Below are positions 57,637 to 64,000 of a DNA stretch of 64,000 nt, piece after piece (position 1 is the first letter of the stretch; each line of letters begins with the position of its first letter). This stretch comes from DAOUEO01 sp963763495. GTDB taxonomy: Bacteria; Chloroflexota; Dehalococcoidia; DSTF01; JALHUB01. The position numbers and the translations under genes are program-made. Under the pieces are notes generated by a model. That model saw only the letters and a program-made list of their open reading frames with translations. It did no database searches and was not told the DNA's origin. Where the stretch lies: positions 1-64,000 of the forward strand of contig CAVXOY010000009.1 of NCBI GenBank assembly GCA_963763495.1, read 5' to 3'.

Positions 57637-58492
57637 ATGAGGCTGGGCGCTCACGTCTCCACTCAGGGCGGCCTGGATAAGGCGATCGAGCGGGCCCAGG
57701 CGATGGGCGCTGAGACAATACAGATATTCGGCGCTGCGCCTCAGACCTGGCGGCGGCGTGACGCTTCTGCGGAAGAGATCGCCGCTTTCCGCGAGAAGGC
57801 GGCAGCGGCCAATGTCGATCCCGTCTTTCTTCACGCCGTCTACCTCATCAACCTCGCTGCTAGTGATCCTGTCAATCTCGAACGGGGCGTGGCTTCGCTT
57901 GTCGCCGACCTTGAGCTGTGCGCCCAGATCGGCGCCAAGGGAAGCATCGTGCATATCGGCAGCCACCGAGGCGCGGGGCTAGACGCTGTGTTCCCGCAGG
58001 TGGTCGCGGCGATCCGCAGGGTCTTGGACAGCACGCCCCAAGAGACGTGGCTCGTCCTCGAGAACAGTGCGGGCATGGGGGGAAGCATCGGCGCTAAGTT
58101 CAGCGAGCTGGGCGCGGTGATGCGGGATATCGGCAACAGACGGATCAAGGTGTGCCTCGACACGCAGCACGCTTTCGCGATGGGCTACGACGTCGCGACC
58201 GCGGACGGTCTCCAGGCGGCGCTGGACGAGTTCGAGCGTGAGATCGGACTGGATAGGCTTGTCGCCGTTCACGCCAACGACTCGAAGGTGCCGCTGGCAG
58301 GGGGGAGAGACCGCCACGAGAACATCGGCGAGGGCGCGATCGGTCGAGAGGGCTTCCGGGTGATAATGTCTCACCCTGTCTTCCGTGACTTGCCCTTCCT
58401 TCTGGAGATCCCCGGCTTCGACAACCATGGGCCCCGACAAGAAGAATCTAGACATCCTCAAGGAGATACGCGAGGAAGCGCTCGCGGGCTAG
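57637..58492 (+). CDS. nfo: Endonuclease IV (AP endonuclease), C-terminal frameshift
   Basis: This zinc-dependent AP endonuclease of base-excision repair starts MRLGAHVSTQGGLDKAIERA. Signature pieces are IQIFGAAPQTWRRRDASAEE, HIGSHRGAG, LENSAGMGGSIGAKFSELGA, IKVCLDTQHAFAMGYDVATA and HANDSKVPLAGGRDRHENIG plus EGAIG. Near 58428 (tgggccccg) one extra base breaks the end; the true C-terminus reads PDKKNLDILKEIREEALAG with stop 58490-58492. About 285 residues. It converges with the next gene by four bases. Confidence 0.92.
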
Positions 58493-60021
58493 AGGCCGGC
58501 GAGGATTGTTCCCGCGACTGCCTGCCCGCCGACCATCGTCCCAGCGATGCCGTGCCCGAAAACGGTGCCGGCGCCGGCCAGATAAAGCCCCTTGATCTCG
58601 GTGGCGAAGGGAAAGCGGGCTTCCCCCATCTGGTCGGGCGTGTACTCAAGGCCGTAGCTCGTTCCGCCGGTGGATAGGGTGAACCGCTCCTGCGTCAGGG
58701 GGGTCGCCGACTCCTGCCAGACGACATCGCGAATGAACCCCGGCATGAGCCGCTCCACCTGGTGCAGCATACGCTCCTCCATCTGCCGCTTCGGCGCCAC
58801 ATAGGCGGGTGCATGGCGATAGCGCTGGCCCGACGCCGGGCCCTCGTCCATTCCCCACGTTTGGGGATCAGCAGGGGCGACGCTCATCAGTTGCAGGTTG
58901 GTGTAGCCTGAGGGCGCGATGTTGCGGCTCTCGGGGTCTTTGCGGGAGGCGATGGAGATGAAGACGGCCGGCTCGTCGGGGAGCCTGCCGGCGTAGCAGT
59001 CGGCGTACTGCTCCTCGATGTCATAGGCGGTGGCCAGCATGTAGTTTGTGTTGGGGATGCCCAGTTCCAGGGGGTCGCGCTTCATCGCTAGGTAGATCAC
59101 GAACAGGGGGAGCGCCATACGGGTGCCTTCTGCCTTTTCTACCAGACCTTTGCTCAGGTGCTCGCGTCCCACCATTTCGAGGAGGGTGCGCTTGGCGTCG
59201 GCGTTGGAGATGATGGTCTGGGCGCGCAGGACTTCGCCGCTGGCAAGCTCGACACCGCAGGCCGCGCCATTCTCGACAAGTATCTTGCGAACGCGCGACC
59301 GGAGGCGGACCTCGCCGCCGTTCTTTTCGATAACGCCCACCAACGCGTCGACGAGAGCTCTTCCACCACCGCGGATGAAGTAACCACCCGAGCTGATGTA
59401 GTGCTCCTGAAGGCCGGCGTGCAGCGACGCCGCCACCCGCGAAGGAGGGCAGGCGTAGGTGCCGGTCAGGCTGGCGAGCACGCAGCGGAGACGCAGGCTG
59501 CACTCCAAGGTGGAGAAGACATCCTCCAGCGTGCAGGCGCTGACCGGCTTGCCCAGCCTTCGTTCCAGATCCAGCGGCTCGGCGGTCGGAGCTCCGCCTG
59601 GTGCGGCGGTTAGCCAATGCACGAACTCCAGGTAGCGGTCGATGGCAGGTGTCTCTTGGGGAAAGGCCTCGTGCAGGCGCCGGCGATAGCGCTCCCAGCC
59701 GGCGGGAACGCGGAAGCGAAAGTCGGGGAAGAGGAGGGTGTCGAAGCCGTCGGGATCCATGGGCAGGAACTCGATCTCCTCGTCGATGCCGAGGTTCTTC
59801 AGCAAGGTAGGGAAGAGGCCGCCCTGGTTGCAGCCGCCGATGTAGTGCAACCCGACATCGAAGTCGAACATCTTCTTACGGCGGAAGGTCTGGGCGTTAC
59901 CGCCGGGGAGGAAGTGGTGCTCGAGCACCAGAGGCTTCAGTCCGGCCTGGCTCAGCCGGGCAGCCGCCGAGAGGCCGCCTATGCCGGAGCCGATGATGAT
60001 GACTTGATGCTCCTGGTTCAT
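58489..60021 (-). CDS. FAD-dependent oxidoreductase of the phytoene desaturase/retinol saturase-like family
   Basis: A 510-residue flavoprotein: MNQEHQVIIIGSGIGGLSAA (Rossmann GxGxxG), KPLVLEHHFLPGGNAQTFRR, GLHYIGGCNQGG and, at the C-terminus, GLYLAGAGTVFGHGIAGTMV with the family-specific Gly-rich end. Such proteins desaturate or saturate polyprenoid or retinoid substrates (CrtI, CrtN, RetSat). An upstream ATG at 60051 adds ten residues. No carotenoid synthesis gene is nearby, so the substrate is open. Intact. Confidence 0.87.
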   Translation of the reverse strand: MNQEHQVIIIGSGIGGLSAAARLSQAGLKPLVLEHHFLPGGNAQTFRRKKMFDFDVGLHYIGGCNQGGLFPTLLKNLGIDEEIEFLPMDPDGFDTLLFPDFRFRVPAGWERYRRRLHEAFPQETPAIDRYLEFVHWLTAAPGGAPTAEPLDLERRLGKPVSACTLEDVFSTLECSLRLRCVLASLTGTYACPPSRVAASLHAGLQEHYISSGGYFIRGGGRALVDALVGVIEKNGGEVRLRSRVRKILVENGAACGVELASGEVLRAQTIISNADAKRTLLEMVGREHLSKGLVEKAEGTRMALPLFVIYLAMKRDPLELGIPNTNYMLATAYDIEEQYADCYAGRLPDEPAVFISIASRKDPESRNIAPSGYTNLQLMSVAPADPQTWGMDEGPASGQRYRHAPAYVAPKRQMEERMLHQVERLMPGFIRDVVWQESATPLTQERFTLSTGGTSYGLEYTPDQMGEARFPFATEIKGLYLAGAGTVFGHGIAGTMVGGQAVAGTILAGL

Positions 60022-60255
60022 GTCTCGACCTCGCAATCTCTGACTCGCCACGGATGGGGATTGTCGCGGCGATTATATCATCCGCTGACGGCGGCGCATA
60101 TTGCGATGAGGGGCGCGGCGCTATCTCATGTCTTGGGACGTGCGGCAGTCTTTCCGCTTGTGATAGTATTGGTGCACCTTGTCCAGAAGGGCCCGGCCGG
60201 CCGGCTGAGCCCAAGCGACTCCATTCTTCGGATAGAAGGCCAGCCCTAGGCGATC

Positions 60256-61305
60256 ATGGCTGTCGACGATACAGAAAAGCAAGGCATAGCCCGTCAGCTT
60301 CTTGGCAATCGGCGGCTCTGGCTTCAGCTCGGGCTCACTGTTGCCTTTGTGGGTGTGCTGGCCTGGCGTGTGAATATCGGCGATGCCGTTCGTACCTTCA
60401 GTCAGGTGGGCTATGGCTGGGTGGTTCCGGCGCTTGTCATCTTTAGCCTCTCCAAGTTGATCCACTCCTATCGATGGCAACTCACACTGGAGAAGACGGA
60501 ACAGGCGCCGGTGGCCGAGCTATTCGGCATCTATCTCGTCTCTAACATGACCAACAGTGCGGTGCCATTGCGTCTCGGCGACCTTCTACGGGTTCAGATA
60601 CCGGCGAAACGCTTCGGCATCCCTCGCGCCGAGCTGACGGCTTCCGTTTTTGTGGTGGAGACGGTCCTCGATGGCTTCACGTTCCTCGTTCTGATCGTCG
60701 CGGTTGTGAGTTTCTTGGATCTTCCGGGGCTGTCGACGGGGCTTCTTTGGGGGGTGTGTGTCGGCGCTGCTGTCGGCTTCGTCCTCGCCTTGGCAGCCGC
60801 CCGTTTTCGCCCGCCGGCCAACCTGGCGGAGAAGCGATGGCTGCGGCTGTTCTCGGAGGATATCCGCCATCATATCGCGCGCATCGTGCCACAGTTCTTG
60901 GACGGCATGGAGGCGATGCGCGACCCGCGGCGGATGGCCCGCGCCATCGCGGTTTCCTTTCCCGCCTGGCTGGTGGAGGCGGTCATGTTCTGGTTCTTCG
61001 GCCTGGCCTTCGGGCTGGATTTGGCTCCGCATAAGTACATCATCATCATGATCACGGCCAACCTCGTTGTCGCGGTGCCGATAACGCCCTGGAACATCGG
61101 GACTTACGAGGTCGCCCTTCAGGAGGTGATCAGTGCGCTGGGGGTCGATAGGTCGCTGGCGGCGGGCTATGCCATTGGGATCCACATCTTCTCGATCATG
61201 TGGATCACCTTCACCGGCCTGGTCTCTGTGTGGCTGCTGAAGCTGAGTCTGCGGGACGTGTTCTTCATGGGGAAAGGCGCGGCGGTGGAGGTTGAGAGTG
61301 GGTAG
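60256..61305 (+). CDS. Flippase-like integral membrane protein (UPF0104/AglD-LPG synthase TM family)
   Basis: A 349-residue protein with about eight helices, such as LWLQLGLTVAFVGVLAWRVN, TFLVLIVAVVSFLDL and PHKYIIIMITANLVVAVPIT. The signatures FGIYLVSNMTNSAVPLRLGD and TPWNIGTYEVALQEVISALG match the lysylphosphatidylglycerol synthase transmembrane (MprF-N, UPF0104) family, thought to move lipid-linked groups across membranes. No lysyl transferase domain is present. It is alone on this strand. Confidence 0.85.
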   Translation: MAVDDTEKQGIARQLLGNRRLWLQLGLTVAFVGVLAWRVNIGDAVRTFSQVGYGWVVPALVIFSLSKLIHSYRWQLTLEKTEQAPVAELFGIYLVSNMTNSAVPLRLGDLLRVQIPAKRFGIPRAELTASVFVVETVLDGFTFLVLIVAVVSFLDLPGLSTGLLWGVCVGAAVGFVLALAAARFRPPANLAEKRWLRLFSEDIRHHIARIVPQFLDGMEAMRDPRRMARAIAVSFPAWLVEAVMFWFFGLAFGLDLAPHKYIIIMITANLVVAVPITPWNIGTYEVALQEVISALGVDRSLAAGYAIGIHIFSIMWITFTGLVSVWLLKLSLRDVFFMGKGAAVEVESG

Positions 61306-61311
61306 GGGGCG

Positions 61312-62592
61312 CTAGTAGAGGACCTGCTCGGCGACAAGGTCGGCAATCTCTTCGTCATCCATTCCGAGAATCTCTTTGCACACGTAGTAGGTGTGCTCGC
61401 CCAGGCAGGGGGCGGGCGAGCGCAGATACCCCGGTGTCTTGGAGAGGCGGAAGGCGGGGCCGTCATAGGCGGTGCGTCCGGCCTCAGGGTGATCTAAGTA
61501 GACATAATACCCGCGTTCTTTGAGATGGGGATCGTTCTCCAAGACATCCTGCGCAGTTTGAACGGCTCCGGCGGGGACGCCTGCCGCCTGTAGGATCTCC
61601 ATCACCTCAGGGGCGCTCTTGTCTTTGGTCCACTCACCGATCCGTTGCTCCAGCTCGTCCTCGTTCTGTTTACGTCCCAACAGGGTGGAGAACTTCTCGT
61701 CGCGGCACCAGTCGGGGTCACCCATCGCTGCACAGAGCGCCTGCCATTCCTCATCGTTGAAGACGGCGATAGCGCACCAGCGATCGTCGCCGGGCGCGAC
61801 TTCATCGGTCGGACGCTCTTCCCCCGGCCACAGCGGGCGTTCGACGGGAAGACAAGGGAAGGCTCCGTGAGGAGAGGCATAGGGGACCCGGTTCCCTTGC
61901 CGTTCCTCTACTCTACCGTTGACGGTGTAGTCGAGGAGGGCGCCTCCCAGGGCTGAGACCGACGACTCGATCTGGGCCAGCTCGATGCACTGTCCCTGTC
62001 CCGTCTTGTGGCGGTGGTGGAGAGCGGCCAGTATCGCGATAAGTGTGTGGCCGGCGTTGACGACGTAGTCGGGGTAGTTGGTGCCAAGGCCGACCGGCTC
62101 GCGGTGAGGGAATCCGGTGAGGTGGTTGAAGCCGGCGATCGGGCAGAGCACGGCGCCGAACCCCAGGTAGTCGCGCCGGGGGCCGTCCATGCCCTGCATG
62201 GGGGCGTAGGCGGCGACTATGTCGGGCTTTACCCGCGCCAGTTCGTCGTAGGTGAGGCCCCAGCGCTCGACGACGCGGGGGGTGAAGTTGGTGAGGAAGA
62301 TGTCGGCCCAGCGTACTAGACGGTAGGCTATCTCCTTCCCCTTCGGGAGATTCAGGTTTAGGGAGAACGACAACTTGCCGGCATTGTAGTTGTTGAACCA
62401 GCCGCTGACGTTGTAGCTGTTCTTGTCGGGAGGGAAGGGGGCGACGGATCGCAGGCCGTCAATGCGGGTCTCCGATTCGATGCGGACGACCTCCGCCCCG
62501 AAGGTCGCCAGAGCCTGGGAGCAAATGGGTCCGGCGCCGAACCAGCTAAAGTCGGCGACGCGAATTCCCGTCAGCGGCGGCGGTGCGGCCAT
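61312..62592 (-). CDS. CaiB/BaiF-type CoA transferase
   Basis: A class III CoA transferase of 426 residues: TGIRVADFSWFGAGPICSQA, LNLNLPKGKEIAYRLVRWAD, RPRRVE-like DIFLTNFTPRVVERWGLTYD, and GLGTNYPDYVVNAGHTLIAI with the Asp expected to be the catalytic carboxylate, then ALHHRHKTGQGQCIELAQIE. It lies one base from the second CoA transferase upstream, so they are one operon. Possible substrates are carnitine-, bile acid- or aryl-type CoA esters. Intact. Confidence 0.9.
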   Translation of the reverse strand: MAAPPPLTGIRVADFSWFGAGPICSQALATFGAEVVRIESETRIDGLRSVAPFPPDKNSYNVSGWFNNYNAGKLSFSLNLNLPKGKEIAYRLVRWADIFLTNFTPRVVERWGLTYDELARVKPDIVAAYAPMQGMDGPRRDYLGFGAVLCPIAGFNHLTGFPHREPVGLGTNYPDYVVNAGHTLIAILAALHHRHKTGQGQCIELAQIESSVSALGGALLDYTVNGRVEERQGNRVPYASPHGAFPCLPVERPLWPGEERPTDEVAPGDDRWCAIAVFNDEEWQALCAAMGDPDWCRDEKFSTLLGRKQNEDELEQRIGEWTKDKSAPEVMEILQAAGVPAGAVQTAQDVLENDPHLKERGYYVYLDHPEAGRTAYDGPAFRLSKTPGYLRSPAPCLGEHTYYVCKEILGMDDEEIADLVAEQVLY

Positions 62593-62593
62593 G

Positions 62594-63883
62594 TCAAATC
62601 ACTCCTGCGCCCTTCAGGTCTGCCATCTCTTCGGCGCCGAGGCCGATCTCGCTGTAGACCTCGGCGTTGTGCTCGCCGATGAGAGGAGGCCGGCGCTGTA
62701 GCCGCCAGGGGGTTTGAGAGAGTCGTGCCGGTGGCCCCGGGTAGCGCAGCGTCTCGCCCAGCTCGGGATGGTAGAGATCCTGGAAATAGCGGCGGTGGCT
62801 GAGCTGCTTGTCCTCCACTAGGTCTTTGGGGGTGCTGACGATGCCGATCAGTATCCTTCGTTCCTGGGCTTCTTCGTAGGCGTCGACCTTCAGTTTCGAC
62901 GCCAGGAAGCGCTTTAGTACGTCTTCGATGTGGGCGAGGAAGGGGGCGATCCGCTGCATGGTGGGTGGGTCGGTCAGCGCCTGGGAAAGAAGCGGCAGCC
63001 CGAGGTCCTGGATGAAGGACAGGTAGGGCTCCTCGGTCAGGTCTTCTGCCTTGCCCTCGTCGGCCATCCAGCGCAGCATTTCCGTCCAGGGGGCACCGCC
63101 GGGCGTGCCGAGATAGCCGAACACGTAGCCATCCCGGCACTCGTAGGGGCCGATACCGGGAACAGTCATGCCGGGGATACGTGCTGCGCCGATGCGCCGC
63201 CGCGGGAGGTTTGCCAGGTCCCAGCTCTGAATCGATGTCTCCTGGGCCATCGACAGCGCCTCCTGCATGGATACGTCAACCTGCTGGCCCTCTCCGGTGA
63301 CGTCGCGGTGGTAGAGAGCCATTAGCGTGCCCGCTGCTGCCTGGATGGAGGCAGAGATGTAGCCTTGGTTGCCGTAGAAGCGGTTGGGCGGGTCTTCTGC
63401 CTCGCCGGCCAGCCACATAACGCCGCTCATCGCCAGGCCGACGATGTCGCTTGCCTTGTACCGGCTATGCGGTCCCCACTGGCCGAAGCCGGTGATCGAT
63501 GTCAGGACGATGTCCGGCCTAATCTGGGCGAGGCCGGCGTAACCCAAACCCAGCCGGTCGAGGTGGCCGGGAGGGAAGCTTTCCACCACCACGTCGGCGG
63601 TGGGCACGAGGCGACGGAAGAGGTCGCGGCCATCGCTGCTGTCGAGGTCGAGGGTTATGCTCTTCTTGTTGGTGGTGAGATTGAAGAAGTAGAGGCTTTT
63701 TTCAGGGTCTATCTCGTCGTGGTAGAAAGGGCCGATGCCGCGCGCCGGGTGGCCGCAGGGCGATTCGACCTGGATCACGTCGGCGCCCAGGTCGGCGAGC
63801 AGCTTGGTGCAGTAGAGGCCGATCTCTCCAGCGATGTCCAAGACGCGGATGTCACGCAGGGCCGATTCTTCGTCTTGCGTCAC
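62594..63883 (-). CDS. CaiB/BaiF-type CoA transferase, second copy
   Basis: The upstream member of the pair, 429 residues from GTG 63883, which has a gaggag site at good spacing; a TTG at 63970 would add 29 unlikely residues. It reads RVLDIAGEIGLYCTKLLADL, LGADVIQVESPCGHPARGIG, DVVVESFPPGHLDRLGLGYA and RFYGNQGYISASIQAAAGTL, ending LIGEHNAEVYSEIGLGAEEM. In this subgroup the segment normally reads GDQ, and here it is GNQ, so the position may lack the Asp used for catalysis. The two enzymes may act on different CoA donors or form a heteromer. Confidence 0.88.
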   Translation of the reverse strand: MTQDEESALRDIRVLDIAGEIGLYCTKLLADLGADVIQVESPCGHPARGIGPFYHDEIDPEKSLYFFNLTTNKKSITLDLDSSDGRDLFRRLVPTADVVVESFPPGHLDRLGLGYAGLAQIRPDIVLTSITGFGQWGPHSRYKASDIVGLAMSGVMWLAGEAEDPPNRFYGNQGYISASIQAAAGTLMALYHRDVTGEGQQVDVSMQEALSMAQETSIQSWDLANLPRRRIGAARIPGMTVPGIGPYECRDGYVFGYLGTPGGAPWTEMLRWMADEGKAEDLTEEPYLSFIQDLGLPLLSQALTDPPTMQRIAPFLAHIEDVLKRFLASKLKVDAYEEAQERRILIGIVSTPKDLVEDKQLSHRRYFQDLYHPELGETLRYPGPPARLSQTPWRLQRRPPLIGEHNAEVYSEIGLGAEEMADLKGAGVI

Positions 63884-64000
63884 CGGCGGTCTCCTCGCGC
63901 TCCCGGTTCTCCGATCCGGCTGTCGCTTGGCTGTTTGAGGAGATTCTACGCCAATGAGGGTAGGTGTCAACGGGGGCGGAACCTACTTGCGTTGACGGCA

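Overview
This is a GC-rich, gene-dense bacterial chromosome segment with no phage, plasmid, rRNA operon, CRISPR array or intact insertion sequence that I can recognise. The mix points to a heterotrophic member of Chloroflexota, possibly class Dehalococcoidia (including SAR202-like groups). It has a K+-independent H+-pyrophosphatase, a MEMO-AMMECR1 fusion beside its radical SAM partner, a class V aminotransferase paired with serA, a CdaA/YbbR/Der/PlsY/GpsA cluster, and acyl-CoA dehydrogenase, MaoC, SDR and CaiB genes. The taxonomic call is inference from gene content, not from a marker phylogeny.

Layout. 0-4.1 kb: TCA-cycle genes, with the end of an sdh operon (+) converging on acnA-fumA-fumB (-). 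4.1-6.0 kb: a long stretch of gene remnants, including a decayed Ntn-hydrolase (proteasome-like) gene. 6.0-16.4 kb: glyS, a small membrane protein, a c-di-AMP receptor, a double HD-GYP protein, an MBL hydrolase, hppA, the trehalose genes otsA and otsB, and a tRNA-Thr. 16.4-24.6 kb: a broken CoA-pyrophosphatase-like Nudix gene, a broken secreted beta-helix protein, rarA, a repeat-rich AT/GC mosaic spacer, a large MalT/LuxR-type regulator and two unassigned small genes. 24.6-34.6 kb: mutS2, an unknown membrane protein, the AmmeMemoRadiSam pair, selA, and the serine-pathway pair (aminotransferase V plus serA). 34.7-46.6 kb: DUF1015, HIT, rph, comEC-comEA, argF, then cdaA-ybbR-der-plsY-gpsA. 46.6-50.2 kb: a split altronate/sulfolactate-type lyase, a HEAT-repeat protein, Nudix and GNAT. 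50.2-64 kb: catabolic genes (two SDRs, a MaoC pair, acyl-CoA dehydrogenase, two CaiB-type CoA transferases, a phytoene-desaturase-like flavoprotein) mixed with PHP, dut, NYN, nfo and a flippase-like membrane protein.

The most pervasive feature is frame disruption. About half of the recognisable genes, including near-essential ones (acnA, fumAB, hppA, mutS2, serA, plsY), need one or more single-base indels to read through. Where the site can be resolved it is often in a short homopolymer. I read most of these as consensus errors in the assembly and annotate the full gene span. The 4.1-6.0 kb remnant looks like genuine decay, because it has stops and shifts throughout and little open frame.

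Functional links: SDH, fumarase and aconitase form a TCA block. CdaA, its partner YbbR and the DarA-like receptor make a possible c-di-AMP circuit. ComEC and ComEA supply DNA-uptake components. The aminotransferase and SerA probably make serine. The 50-64 kb genes suggest beta-oxidation-like breakdown of CoA-activated organic acids.
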